Shown here piece after piece: positions 49,572-58,552 of a stretch of 64,000 nt of DNA. Both the position numbers and the translations under genes were made by a program. Each line of letters begins with the position of its first letter. Positions within the stretch are counted from its first letter, which is position 1. The notes below the pieces were generated by a model that was given only the letters and a program-made list of their open reading frames with translations, made no database searches and was not told where the DNA came from. The DNA is from Ralstonia sp. UBA689 (GTDB taxonomy: Bacteria > Pseudomonadota > Gammaproteobacteria > Burkholderiales > Burkholderiaceae). The stretch covers positions 186,001 through 250,000 of the forward strand of contig NZ_DBMV01000001.1 of the NCBI RefSeq assembly GCF_002298975.1, written 5' to 3'.

Positions 49572-51494
49572 ATGGATATTTTCCGCCACTACGCAACGCG
49601 TTTTGAAGCTCGCAAAGAGGACGAGTACAGTATCCAGGAGTACCTGGATATCTGCAAGAAGGACTCGACCGCCTATGCGACAGCCGCCGAGCGCATGCTC
49701 GCCGCGATTGGTCAGCCTGAACTGGTAGATACGCACCACGATCCTCGGCTGTCACGGCTGTTCTTCAATAAGGTCATCAAGATCTACCCGGCCTTCCGGG
49801 AGTTCTACGGCATGGAGGACACGATCGAGCAGATCGTCTCCTTCTTCAAGCATGCCGCGCAGGGGCTGGAGGAGCGTAAGCAGATCCTTTATCTGCTCGG
49901 GCCTCCGGGTGGCGGCAAGTCTTCTCTGGCTGAAAAACTGAAGGCGCTGATGGAGCAGGTTCCCATCTACGCGCTGAAGGGCTCGCCGATTCACGAGTCT
50001 CCGCTCGGGCTGTTCTCGCCCGACGAGGACGGCAAGATCCTGGAGGAAGACTACGGTATCCCAAAGCGCTACCTGAACTCCATCGCCTCGCCGTGGGCGG
50101 TCAAGCGGCTGCACGAGTTCAACGGTGACATCACGCGGTTCCGTGTGGTGAAGCTGCATCCGTCGGTGCTGTCGCAGATAGCGATCTCCAAGACGGAGCC
50201 CGGCGATGAGAACAATCAGGACATTTCGTCGCTGGTCGGCAAGGTCGATATCCGCAAGCTGGAGGACTATCCGCAGGACGATCCGGATGCGTACTCGTAT
50301 TCCGGCGGCCTGTGCCTAGCCAACCGTGGGCTGCTTGAGTTCGTCGAGATGTTCAAGGCGCCCATCAAGGTGCTGCACCCGCTGCTGACGGCCACGCAGG
50401 AAGGCAACTACAAGGGCACCGAGGGCTTTGGCGCGATCCCGTTCGATGGCGTCATCCTGGCGCACTCGAACGAGGCAGAGTGGCAGAGCTTCAAGTCCGA
50501 CCGCAACAACGAGGCTTTCCTCGATCGCATCTACATCGTCAAGGTGCCGTACTGCCTGCGTGTGTCTGATGAGGTGAAGATCTACGACAAGCTGCTGCGC
50601 AACAGCTCGCTGTCAAATGCGCCGTGCGCGCCGAGCACGCTGAAGATGATGGCGCAGTTTGCGGTGCTCACGCGCATCAAGGAACCGGAGAATTCCAATA
50701 TCTTCTCCAAGATGCGCGTCTATGACGGCGAGAGCCTGAAGGACGTCGACCCGAAGGCCAAGTCGTACCAGGAATACCGCGACTTTGCCGGCATCGACGA
50801 GGGCATGACCGGGCTGTCGACGCGTTTTGCCTTCAAGGTGTTGTCGAAGGTCTTCAACTTTGACGGTACGGAGGTGGCGGCCAATCCGGTGCACCTGCTG
50901 TATGTGCTCGAACAGCAGATCGAACGCGAGCAGTTTGCGCCGGAGACCGAATCCAAGCTGATGTCCTACATCAAGGAGTACCTCACTGCGCCTTATGTGG
51001 AGTTCATCGGCAAGGAGATCCAGACCGCTTATCTGGAGTCGTATTCGGAGTATGGGCAGAACATCTTTGACCGTTATGTGGTGTTTGCCGACTTGTGGAT
51101 TCAGGATCAGGAATACCGCGATCCGAACACCGGTGAGATTCTCGATCGCAGCGCCTTGAACGACGAGTTGGAAAAGGTGGAAAAGCCGGCGGGCATCTCC
51201 AACCCGAAGGACTTCCGCAACGAGATCGTCAACTTCGTACTGCGGGCTCGGGCCAGGAACGGGGGCAAGAACCCGAACTGGACCAGCTACGAGAAGCTGC
51301 GCGCGGTGATCGAAAAGAGGATGTTCTCGACCACGGAGGATCTGCTGCCGGTGATCTCGTTCAACGCCAAGTCGTCGCACGATGACCGGGCGAAGCATGA
51401 GAACTTCGTCAACCGCATGGTGGAGAAGGGCTACACGGAGAAGCAGGTGCGCCTGCTGGTGGAGTGGTATCTGCGCGTGAGGAAGTCGTCTTAA
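49572..51494 (+). CDS. prkA: PrkA serine kinase-like AAA protein
   Basis: 640 residues from the ATG at MDIFRHYATRFEAR behind GGGGGAGAT, the standard PrkA length. The AAA domain has Walker A GPPGGGKSS at 110-118 and a following region LKGSPIHESPLGLFSPDEDG; the C-terminal kinase-like part includes FLDRIYIVKVPYCLRVSDEV. In E. coli the homologue YeaG acts with YeaH in nitrogen starvation and stress. It is first of the prkA-yeaH-spoVR operon. Confidence 0.97.
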   Translation: MDIFRHYATRFEARKEDEYSIQEYLDICKKDSTAYATAAERMLAAIGQPELVDTHHDPRLSRLFFNKVIKIYPAFREFYGMEDTIEQIVSFFKHAAQGLEERKQILYLLGPPGGGKSSLAEKLKALMEQVPIYALKGSPIHESPLGLFSPDEDGKILEEDYGIPKRYLNSIASPWAVKRLHEFNGDITRFRVVKLHPSVLSQIAISKTEPGDENNQDISSLVGKVDIRKLEDYPQDDPDAYSYSGGLCLANRGLLEFVEMFKAPIKVLHPLLTATQEGNYKGTEGFGAIPFDGVILAHSNEAEWQSFKSDRNNEAFLDRIYIVKVPYCLRVSDEVKIYDKLLRNSSLSNAPCAPSTLKMMAQFAVLTRIKEPENSNIFSKMRVYDGESLKDVDPKAKSYQEYRDFAGIDEGMTGLSTRFAFKVLSKVFNFDGTEVAANPVHLLYVLEQQIEREQFAPETESKLMSYIKEYLTAPYVEFIGKEIQTAYLESYSEYGQNIFDRYVVFADLWIQDQEYRDPNTGEILDRSALNDELEKVEKPAGISNPKDFRNEIVNFVLRARARNGGKNPNWTSYEKLRAVIEKRMFSTTEDLLPVISFNAKSSHDDRAKHENFVNRMVEKGYTEKQVRLLVEWYLRVRKSS

Positions 51495-51537
51495 GGAGAG
51501 GGTGCCAAGCGGACAACTTCCAACCGAGGGCGCGCAC

Positions 51538-52800
51538 ATGGGCACGATCATTGATCGGCGAGAGAACGGCGGCGGCAAGAGTACCGTCAACAAGCAGCGC
51601 TTCATCAAGCGCTACCGGGACCAGATTCGTCGTGCGGTGGCCAAGGCGGTGTCGGGCCGGAAGGTCATGGACATCGAGCAGAGCGGGCAGGTGTCCATTC
51701 CGGTCAAGGACATCTCCGAGCCCATTTTCCACCACGGCTCGGGCGGGCGCCGGGAGGGCGTCCACCCTGGCAATCGGCAGTTCGTGCGTGGGGATACCTT
51801 TGACCGTCCGCAACAGGGCAGCGGCGGAACAGGGTCACAGGCGAGCGATTCGGGTGAAGGCGAGGACGACTTCGTCTTCACACTCTCGCGCGAGGACTTC
51901 CTCAACTTCTTTTTCGAGGACATGGCGCTGCCCGATCTGGCCAAGCGCAGCCTCGCCAAGCTGGCCGAGGTGCGCAAGGTGCGCGCCGGGTTCTCGCTGG
52001 ACGGCACGCCATCAAACCTGTCCATCCTGCGCACGATGCGTAGTTCGATTGGCCGCCGCATCGCGTTGTCCAGCCCGTATCAGCGTCGCCTGCATGAGCT
52101 GGAGAAGGAATACAACGAGGTGCTCGATAACGACGGGCCTTACAGCGCGCGCGCCCAGGAGCTGATGAAGGAGATGCATCACCTGCGATCCTGCCTGGAC
52201 CGCGTGCCGTTTATCGAGAAGCTGGACCTGCGCTACAACAACCGCGTGCTGCGCAAGCGTCCGCAAGCGCAGGCGGTGATGTTCTGCGTCATGGATGTGT
52301 CCGGCTCGATGGACGAGCCCCGCAAGGATCTCGCTAAACGCTTCTTCATGCTGCTCTACCTTTTCTTGAAGCGAAACTACGAGCGCATCGACGTCGTTTT
52401 CATCCGTCACCACACCGTGGCCAAGGAGGTGGATGAAGAGGATTTCTTCCATTCGCGCGAGTCTGGCGGCACGGTCGTGTCGAGTGCGCTCAAGCTGATG
52501 TTGGAAGTGATTCAGAAGCGCTACTCGCCCAGCCAGTGGAACATCTACTGCGCGCAGGCTTCGGACGGCGACAACTGGGCGGGCGATTCGGAGTTGTGCG
52601 CCAAATTGCTGCGCGAATCGATCCTGCCGGTGACGCAGTACTACGCTTATGTGGAGGTGGTGTCGACGGAGCCACAGAACCTGTGGGAGGAGTATCTTAC
52701 GGTGAAGGCTGGGCACGACAACTTCGCGATGCAGCGCATTCTCAAGGCCGACGAAATCTACCCGGTGCTGCACGATCTGTTCCAGAAGCGCGCCGCCTGA
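51538..52800 (+). CDS. yeaH: YeaH/DUF444 protein with VWA-like domain
   Basis: 420 residues from the ATG at MGTIIDRRENGGGKSTVNKQ. A long basic N-terminal region precedes a VWA-like domain whose MIDAS motif is VMDVSGSMDEPRKDL. The segment HHTVAKEVDEEDFFHSRESG is a DUF444 hallmark. It works with PrkA/YeaG in stress adaptation. It lies 43 bases after prkA. Confidence 0.96.
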   Translation: MGTIIDRRENGGGKSTVNKQRFIKRYRDQIRRAVAKAVSGRKVMDIEQSGQVSIPVKDISEPIFHHGSGGRREGVHPGNRQFVRGDTFDRPQQGSGGTGSQASDSGEGEDDFVFTLSREDFLNFFFEDMALPDLAKRSLAKLAEVRKVRAGFSLDGTPSNLSILRTMRSSIGRRIALSSPYQRRLHELEKEYNEVLDNDGPYSARAQELMKEMHHLRSCLDRVPFIEKLDLRYNNRVLRKRPQAQAVMFCVMDVSGSMDEPRKDLAKRFFMLLYLFLKRNYERIDVVFIRHHTVAKEVDEEDFFHSRESGGTVVSSALKLMLEVIQKRYSPSQWNIYCAQASDGDNWAGDSELCAKLLRESILPVTQYYAYVEVVSTEPQNLWEEYLTVKAGHDNFAMQRILKADEIYPVLHDLFQKRAA

Positions 52801-52914
52801 TTGGCGGTTGCGGGTCGCTCCCAGCGGGGTGCCGTTGCTTCAGTCGTCTTGGGGCAACCGCGCCGGTGCCTCAGCGCACACGCCACGAGTGTGATGAAGT
52901 CAACGGGAACGAGC

Positions 52915-54423
52915 ATGGCCTACCTTTCTACGGGCTCGGAGTGGACCTTCGAGCTGATCAGGCGCTACGACCAAAGCATCGCCCGCATTGCCGCCGAGTT
53001 CGGCCTGGACACCTATCCGAACCAGATCGAGATCATCACCGCCGAGCAGATGCTCGATGCGTATGCGTCCGCGGGCTTGCCGCTGGGCTACAGCCACTGG
53101 TCGTTCGGCAAGCACTTCCTGGCTTCGGAGCGCAGCTACCAGCGCGGCCATATGGGGCTGGCCTACGAGATCGTCATCAACTCCAACCCCTGCATCGCCT
53201 ATCTGATGGAGGAGAACACGATGCCGATGCAGGCGCTGACGATCGCGCATGCCTGCTATGGCCACAACTCGTTCTTCAAGGGTAATTACCTGTTCCGCAC
53301 CTGGACCAACGCCGACGCCATCGTCGATTACCTGCTCTTTGCCAAGAGTTACGTGACCGAATGCGAGCAGCGCTACGGCGAGCAGGCGGTGGAACTGCTG
53401 CTCGATTCCTGTCACGCACTGCAGAACTACGGCGTGGACCGCTATCGGCGGCCCAAGAAGCTGTCGATCAATGAAGAGCAGGCCCGCCAGGCCGAGCGCG
53501 AGAAGTATCTGGAAGCGCAGGTCAACGATTTGTGGCGCACGTTGCCCAAGCACCGCTCGCACGCGTTGGCCGTCGCGGATGAGGCCCCCGAGCGGGAAGA
53601 GAGGTTTCCGCCTGAACCGGAGGAGAACCTTCTCTATTTCATCGAGAAGAATGCGCCAAAGTTACAGCCGTGGCAGCGGGAGATCGTGCGCATCGTGCGC
53701 AAGATCGCCCAGTATTTCTATCCGCAGCGGCAGACCAAGGTGATGAATGAGGGCTGGGCCACGTTCTGGCACTACACCATCCTGCACAAGCTTTACGACG
53801 AAAAGCTCGTCAACGACGCCTTCATGTTGGAGCTGCTGCAGGCGCATACCAATGTGATTTACCAGCCGCCGTACAACAGTCCGTATTACAGCGGCCTCAA
53901 TCCGTACACGCTGGGTTTCCTGATTTTTAAGGACATTCGCCGCATTTGCGAAGACCCGACCGACGAGGATGCGCGCTGGGCGCCCGAGATTGCTGGCAGC
54001 GACTGGCAGGAGACGCTGGACTTCGCCATGCGCAACTTCAAGGACGAGAGCTTTCTGCTGCAGTTTTTGTCGCCGCGTGTGATCCGCGAGCTCAAGCTGT
54101 TCTCGGTGCTGGATGACGACCGTGAGTCCAAGCTGCGCGTGACCGCCATCCACGACGAAGATGGCTACCGCATGATCCGACAATTGCTGGCAAGCCAGTA
54201 CGATCTGTCGAATCTGGAACCCAATATCCAGGTGACCAACGTCGACGTGGGCGGTGATCGCTCACTGACGCTGCGCCATCAGCAAAGCAATCGGCGCCCG
54301 CTGGCGGGCAACTATGAAGAAATGCTCCGGCACGTTGTTCGCCTGTGGGGCTTTACGTGCCGGCTGGAAGTGGTTTACGAGGACGGTCGACGCGAGATGA
54401 AGTACGAGTGCAAGCCAGACTAG
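52915..54423 (+). CDS. spoVR: SpoVR-family protein
   Basis: 502 residues from the ATG at MAYLSTGSEWTFELIRRYD; an ATG seven codons earlier (MKSTGTS) is an alternative. SpoVR hallmarks are HWSFGKHFLASERSYQRGHM, AHACYGHNSFFKGN and NEGWATFWHYTILHKLYD. The family is conserved with prkA and yeaH in proteobacteria and is linked to stress and, in sporeformers, to spore cortex formation. It is last in the operon; its terminator lies inside the convergent phasin gene. Confidence 0.96.
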   Translation: MAYLSTGSEWTFELIRRYDQSIARIAAEFGLDTYPNQIEIITAEQMLDAYASAGLPLGYSHWSFGKHFLASERSYQRGHMGLAYEIVINSNPCIAYLMEENTMPMQALTIAHACYGHNSFFKGNYLFRTWTNADAIVDYLLFAKSYVTECEQRYGEQAVELLLDSCHALQNYGVDRYRRPKKLSINEEQARQAEREKYLEAQVNDLWRTLPKHRSHALAVADEAPEREERFPPEPEENLLYFIEKNAPKLQPWQREIVRIVRKIAQYFYPQRQTKVMNEGWATFWHYTILHKLYDEKLVNDAFMLELLQAHTNVIYQPPYNSPYYSGLNPYTLGFLIFKDIRRICEDPTDEDARWAPEIAGSDWQETLDFAMRNFKDESFLLQFLSPRVIRELKLFSVLDDDRESKLRVTAIHDEDGYRMIRQLLASQYDLSNLEPNIQVTNVDVGGDRSLTLRHQQSNRRPLAGNYEEMLRHVVRLWGFTCRLEVVYEDGRREMKYECKPD

Positions 54424-54445
54424 CAGGCAAGGCTGTGGGGCTTGC

Positions 54446-54964
54446 TCATGCGGTGGGCGCCGCGGATTTGGCTCCCTCGCTTGCGTTATCCGAAAGGCCA
54501 GCCTTCGTGCTGGCTTTTTTCTTGTCCGCCGCCTGCTGTGTTTCCGGCATGTACGGTGGCTGGGCGGTTCCCAACGCGCCGAACAGCGCACGCACTGGTG
54601 CAATCATCGGCTCATCCCCCCAATGCGTGACCAACGTGCGCCAGGCATCTGCCGAGGTGTTGGCCTGCTGCAGCATGGCGTTCTGATGCTCGGCGAGCAG
54701 GCTCAGGAACGTCTGGAACAGGCGGCTGTTCTGTTCGATGCGGGCTTGCATCAGGGTCGCTGGTAGCTTTGTCATGTCTTCCCAGCAGGTGGCCTCGGCA
54801 ACCGATGCGCAGGCCTGCAGTGCACGTCGCTCCGCATCCTCCACGCCCTTGAGCGTGATCTTGAGTGCGCGTTCCTGGGTTTCCTCCAATGTGGTCAGGG
54901 TATGCAGGATGGTTTGCAACTGCGTGCGAAAGATTTCGAGAGAGAGATCGATGGGTGCTTGCAC
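54446..54964 (-). CDS. Phasin-like protein
   Basis: 172 residues from a GTG (VQAPIDLSLEIFRTQLQTIL) with GGAGG eight bases upstream; the longer frame to 55117 runs through non-coding-like sequence. It is almost wholly helical: QERALKITLKGVEDAERRAL, LFQTFLSLLAEHQNAMLQQA and a lysine/alanine-rich tail with KKKASTKAG, like phasins that coat polyhydroxyalkanoate granules. Its length and composition fit the phasin 2 family; assignment is moderate because phasins diverge quickly. Confidence 0.7.
   Translation of the reverse strand: MQAPIDLSLEIFRTQLQTILHTLTTLEETQERALKITLKGVEDAERRALQACASVAEATCWEDMTKLPATLMQARIEQNSRLFQTFLSLLAEHQNAMLQQANTSADAWRTLVTHWGDEPMIAPVRALFGALGTAQPPYMPETQQAADKKKASTKAGLSDNASEGAKSAAPTA
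54497..54520 (+). terminator. Terminator of the prkA operon, inside the phasin coding region
   Basis: Stem GCCAGC / GCTGGC with loop CTTCGT, six T following on the plus strand. It lies 74 bases after the spoVR stop and within codons of the convergent phasin gene (the KKASTKAGL region). Confidence 0.82.
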
Positions 54965-55126
54965 GGTGAGCCTCCGAAAATGTGGTGGCGGGGCCCTGCC
55001 GATGTCGTCCCGCATGGCGCCCCGGTCTCCCCCATCCAGCTCGTCATCGTGCGGATGGACGAGCGCCTGTCGTGGGTGGCGGGCGGTATGGCCGAGACTG
55101 GCATCGGCTCGCCGCACGCCAAGTGG

Positions 55127-55405
55127 TTACATGCCGAAGCGGAAATGTCCGCTGCGCAGCACGATATTGTGCGAATCAGTCAGCTTGAACAGCGAGCGGG
55201 CCATGTCTTCGATGGTGCCGCGGTGGCTTTCCATCGCCTGCAACAGATCTTCCTGCCGCCAGGAGCGGGCACCGAAATGGTCTTCCAGCGCTTCTGCCGT
55301 CACCGCATAACAGGCGGGAGTGCCGTCGACGCTGGCGGTACAGGTGAGGGTGAGGTCCGCAGCGCAATAGCGTGGCGGACCGGTGTGGAATTCGATGGTT
55401 TTCAT
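55127..55405 (-). CDS. DUF1488 protein
   Basis: 92 residues from the ATG at MKTIEFHTGPPRYCAADL behind a GGAGG site. The motif ACYAVTAEALEDHFGAR and the end NIVLRSGHFRF are the DUF1488 pattern. The function of the family is unknown. It lies upstream of the phasin gene on the same strand, 162 bases apart, and may share its transcript. Confidence 0.85.
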   Translation of the reverse strand: MKTIEFHTGPPRYCAADLTLTCTASVDGTPACYAVTAEALEDHFGARSWRQEDLLQAMESHRGTIEDMARSLFKLTDSHNIVLRSGHFRFGM

Positions 55406-55456
55406 GGCCGGCCTCCATGAAAAAAACGGCGATGCAATACGCGTCGCCTTGCGTCC

Positions 55457-55516
55457 AGTGTATGGCGCGACCGGATGAATGCAATCCCCTTGCACAGCAC
55501 CTTCGATGTACATCAA
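55457..55516 (-). promoter_or_regulatory. Fnr/Anr-like site and promoter of the DUF1488 gene
   Basis: On the minus strand TTGAT-GTAC-ATCGA (55516-55503) differs by one base from the Fnr consensus TTGAT-N4-ATCAA. Downstream are TTGCAT (55484-55479), 16 bases, and TACACT (55462-55457). The site would be centred near -60, close to the class I position. This suggests induction at low oxygen. Confidence 0.6.
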
Positions 55517-55599
55517 AACGGGGTTGCGCCGCCTGCACGCGGATCAAGCGCAGTGCAGCCGGCATCTTGCATGGCGTGCGGACGCACGCTGCGTTGGGG

Positions 55600-56259
55600 C
55601 TATATCTCGCACATTTGCAGGCGCGCCATGCTGGCCTTGCAGCGTGATAGCCAGAGTGCGGCTTCGGTCCGGTTGTTCACCCCGATCTGCCGGAACAGCG
55701 CATACAGGTGATTCTTGATGGTGCCCTCCGCCACGTTGAGCACGCGGCAAATCTGCTTGTTCGACTTGCCTTCTGCAAGCAGTTGCAGCACTTCGTGCTG
55801 GCGTGGCGTGAGTCGCCTCCAGACATCGGCCGGGCTTTCGCCAGGACTCTGTCGCGGATCATCGGGGTAGAAGTTGCTGATCGGCGGCAGGTAGACCGCG
55901 CCCGAGGTGATCCGCTGCAAGGCTTCGAGCAGGACATCGGCCGTGGCCTGGCGATCGACTACGCCCGCCGCGCCGAAGCGCAGCGCATCTCCCACCACGT
56001 GTCGGCCGACGGCCTGCACCGTCAGCAGTACGGGCACTTCCGGCAGCGCTGCTTTCAGATCCGACAGGCGTTGCCGTGCGCCGTCGTCTTGTGCGCTCCA
56101 TTCCATGACGACAGCGCTTGGTTCAGCCTCCCTGCATGCGGGGCCGAATTGCGCGGAATAGTGCGTATCGATAAACACGCCATGCGCATCGAGTGCATTC
56201 AATACATTGGAAACACCTGCCGCAAAAAGCGGAAGGCTATCAATAACCAGAATATTCAT
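55600..56259 (-). CDS. NarL/LuxR-type regulator with degenerate receiver
   Basis: 219 residues. The receiver-like half starts MNILVIDSLPLFAAGVSNVL with Asp7, but the phosphoacceptor position is Glu53 (AVVMEWSAQ) and the usual conserved lysine is not evident. It may be locked in an active-like state or respond to something other than phosphate. The LuxR-type HTH is LTPRQHEVLQLLAEGKSNKQ then CRVLNVAEGTIKNHLYALF. It is divergent from the DUF2589 block, its probable target. No histidine kinase gene is nearby. Confidence 0.88.
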   Translation of the reverse strand: MNILVIDSLPLFAAGVSNVLNALDAHGVFIDTHYSAQFGPACREAEPSAVVMEWSAQDDGARQRLSDLKAALPEVPVLLTVQAVGRHVVGDALRFGAAGVVDRQATADVLLEALQRITSGAVYLPPISNFYPDDPRQSPGESPADVWRRLTPRQHEVLQLLAEGKSNKQICRVLNVAEGTIKNHLYALFRQIGVNNRTEAALWLSRCKASMARLQMCEI

Positions 56260-56270
56260 CGACCCCTCGT

Positions 56271-56346
56271 ACTTCGGTTAATTATTTTCAAAAGAAACCG
56301 ATTCTTTTGTAGAGCGTGCTTGGTCCGGATGCAGTAAAACCGAAGT
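56271..56346. promoter_or_regulatory. Nested palindromes between regulator and DUF2589 genes
   Basis: Outer pair ACTTCGGTT (56271-56279) / AACCGAAGT (56338-56346), perfect 9 bp. Inner CAAAAGAA-ACCGA-TTCTTTTG (56289-56309), perfect 8 bp. They lie 12-87 bases upstream of the regulator start. A third, CGCACA-GGCT-TGTGCG (56464-56479), lies just ahead of the DUF2589 ribosome site. Candidate operators for the NarL-type regulator or an autoregulatory loop. Confidence 0.6.
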
Positions 56347-56508
56347 TCAGTGCCGAAAGTCATGGACGAGTTATCGCAGGGTAATAGGCTGCCGTCCTGT
56401 GGCCATGGACGGTACTTCCGGGGTATCGACGACCGCCCCGAAAACACTTACTTTGGATTCCGGCGCACAGGCTTGTGCGTCCAATAATTCAATGTGAGGA
56501 GTTTTTAA

Positions 56509-57189
56509 ATGGACACAGGATTTATCGGATCGGTTATCAATGCGCTGCCGATCGACAAGATGATCTCCGCACCGCTGCAGGCGATGATCGCGGCGCAGAC
56601 CTCGGCCGCGAAATCCTATGCGGATTTTTTGCTGCAGGTGTGTATTCAGAACGGCAAGGCCGTTGCGGTGCAGTTCGACTATGACGAAACGCTGGTCGAC
56701 GAGCAGGGCGTGTCGCAGGGCACGATCCAGAAGACGATGCGCATTCCGCTGCTGTGTGCGGTTGTGCATCCGGTGATCGCCATCGAGGAAGGCACGATCG
56801 ATTTCGAGCTGGAGATTTCGCAGTCGGAGAAAACATCGTCCACCACCGAGGCTGAGGGTTCGTTCCAGGCCAAGCTGGGCTGGGGGCCGTTCAGCGTGTC
56901 GGTGTCGGGCCGCGCCTCGCACAAGGCGGAACAGACACGCAGCACCGATACGCGCGCCAAGTATTCCTTCCACACCCAGGTCAAGCGCCAGAACCCGCCG
57001 GAGGCGCTGATGCGCGTGATGGACTTCCTGACCGAGGCCGCCACGAAGCCGGTGGTCGTCAAGGGCAAGGAGAAGGACGTCAAGCCGCTGCCCGCCACGC
57101 CCACCGACGGCACGATGATCGGCGAGAAGGTGCCGGCCAGCGGCAATGCGCCGGCACCGGCTCCGGCTCCGGCACCCAACACCCCTTAA
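56509..57189 (+). CDS. DUF2589 protein A
   Basis: 226 residues behind GAGGAG. MDTGFIGSVINALPIDKMIS leads into the DUF2589 domain (about 25-165): AKSYADFLLQVCIQNGKAVA, the paired strands AVVHPVIAIEEGTIDFELEI, and a GWGPFSVSVSGRASHKAEQT loop, then YSFHTQVKRQNPPEALMRVM. The end is a disordered proline/alanine tail (APAPAPAPAPNTP). No signal peptide. The family function is unknown; members often occur in pairs next to each other, as here. Confidence 0.85.
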   Translation: MDTGFIGSVINALPIDKMISAPLQAMIAAQTSAAKSYADFLLQVCIQNGKAVAVQFDYDETLVDEQGVSQGTIQKTMRIPLLCAVVHPVIAIEEGTIDFELEISQSEKTSSTTEAEGSFQAKLGWGPFSVSVSGRASHKAEQTRSTDTRAKYSFHTQVKRQNPPEALMRVMDFLTEAATKPVVVKGKEKDVKPLPATPTDGTMIGEKVPASGNAPAPAPAPAPNTP

Positions 57190-57290
57190 GCCACGCCCGC
57201 ACCGGACACTGGCCGGCCTCCCCACGGCCGGCGTCCTGACCGGCGCACTTGAGCCGCGCGCCGCCGATCGACCCCGACCGACCCGACACC

Positions 57291-58061
57291 ATGTCCAGAC
57301 TCTTCAGCCGCTGGCGGCGCCAGGACGACCACGCGTCGCGAGTACCTGCACCGCCCGCGCCAGTGCCGGCAGACACGCCGCCGGAGCCTCCGTTTGGCGC
57401 CACGCCGTTTCACAGCGCGCCACCCGATGTGCCGCCTGCCGCCGAGGCATCGCCGCCGGTGCCGCCGGTCTCCGCACCGCCCAGCGGCGGTGGGGCAGGC
57501 AATGACGGCAGCAGTGGCGGCAGCGGCAGCCACGGCCATCCGGGCATGAGCGGCCTGACGCTCGACGACATTACACGCGGCATGCAGCACGCTGCCTCGG
57601 CGGCCAACCAGATGCTGGCGCAGCAGTACACCGCGCTGCTCGATCAGTTCTTCGATGCCGACGAGAACGGCACGCTGGTCGCTCGGGAGGTCGAATTGGC
57701 GCTGGATGCCCAGCACCGGCTGGCGTTGCCGCTGGTGTCGCTGGCCATGCCGCGTGGCCTGGCGCTCGACGAGATGACCGTGAACATGACCGTGCGCAGC
57801 GATATCGCCGAGACGCTGCCAGCACAAGGCGAAGGTGCGGGCAGTGTTGGCAGGTTCTACGTTTCGCTCGCACCGCATTCGAAGCGCAGCAGCGGTGGCG
57901 GCAGCGGCCGTGACAGCGAGCACATCGATATCGAGATGAAGTTCACCGCGCTGCAGCCGCCCGAGGCGGTAATGCGGCTGATCGACGAATACACGAATCG
58001 GCTACTGCCGCGGCCGGTCAAGCCAGACCCCACACCCGAGGAGCACAGCGATGAGCACTGA
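57291..58061 (+). CDS. DUF2589 protein B with proline/glycine-rich N-terminus
   Basis: 256 residues from the ATG at MSRLFSRWRRQDDHAS; a TTG 42 bases earlier is in frame. Residues about 15-95 are rich in proline, glycine and serine. The DUF2589 domain follows: QMLAQQYTALLDQFFDADEN, then MPRGLALDEMTVNMTVRSDI and DIEMKFTALQPPEAVMRLID. DADENGTLVARE fits the EF-hand loop spacing but lies at a family beta strand, so calcium binding is doubtful. The stop overlaps the lysozyme start by 11 bases. Confidence 0.82.
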   Translation: MSRLFSRWRRQDDHASRVPAPPAPVPADTPPEPPFGATPFHSAPPDVPPAAEASPPVPPVSAPPSGGGAGNDGSSGGSGSHGHPGMSGLTLDDITRGMQHAASAANQMLAQQYTALLDQFFDADENGTLVAREVELALDAQHRLALPLVSLAMPRGLALDEMTVNMTVRSDIAETLPAQGEGAGSVGRFYVSLAPHSKRSSGGGSGRDSEHIDIEMKFTALQPPEAVMRLIDEYTNRLLPRPVKPDPTPEEHSDEH

Positions 58062-58503
58062 GAACAACCCGCGCACCACGGGCGAGCAAGGCCTCGCCCT
58101 GATCAAGGAATCGGAAGGCCTGCGCCTGTCGACCTATCTCGATGCCGTTGGCAAGCCGACCATCGGCTATGGCCACCTGATCCGCCCCGGCGAAACCTTC
58201 AAGGGGCCCATCTCGCAGCAGCAGGCCGAAGCGCTGTTGCGCAAGGATCTATGCGACACCGAGCAGGGCATCGCCAAGGCAGTGCGCGTGTCGATCACGC
58301 AAGGGCAGTTCGATGCGCTGGCGTCGTTCGTGTTCAACCTGGGGGCGGGGAGGCTGCGCTCCTCGACGCTGCTGCGCAAGCTCAATGCGGGCGACTACGC
58401 CGGCGCGGCCGATCAGTTCCTGCTGTGGGACAAGGCCGGTGGCAAGCCGCTCAAGGGCCTGACCAGGCGCCGCCAGGCCGAACGCAAGTTGTTCCTGTCC
58501 TGA
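58051..58503 (+). CDS. GH24 lysozyme (T4-type), no signal peptide
   Basis: 150 residues. The catalytic set Glu22, Asp31 and Thr37 in KESEGLRLSTYLDAVGKPTI has the exact spacing of T4 lysozyme (9 and 6 residues). SFVFNLGAGRLRSSTLLRKL and LTRRRQAERKLFL are family motifs. With no signal or membrane anchor it would stay in the cytoplasm unless released by another route. It is translationally coupled to DUF2589 B, outside any prophage. Confidence 0.92.
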   Translation: MSTENNPRTTGEQGLALIKESEGLRLSTYLDAVGKPTIGYGHLIRPGETFKGPISQQQAEALLRKDLCDTEQGIAKAVRVSITQGQFDALASFVFNLGAGRLRSSTLLRKLNAGDYAGAADQFLLWDKAGGKPLKGLTRRRQAERKLFLS

Positions 58504-58552
58504 GCTCAACCACGACCAACGTCGATCCCCCTCGATGTTACGGAGATATTCC

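Noticed and set aside
57654..57689. EF-hand-like DADENGTLVARE in DUF2589 B
   Set aside because: Loop spacing fits but the region aligns with a beta strand in DUF2589 A and lacks flanking helices; noted, not claimed.
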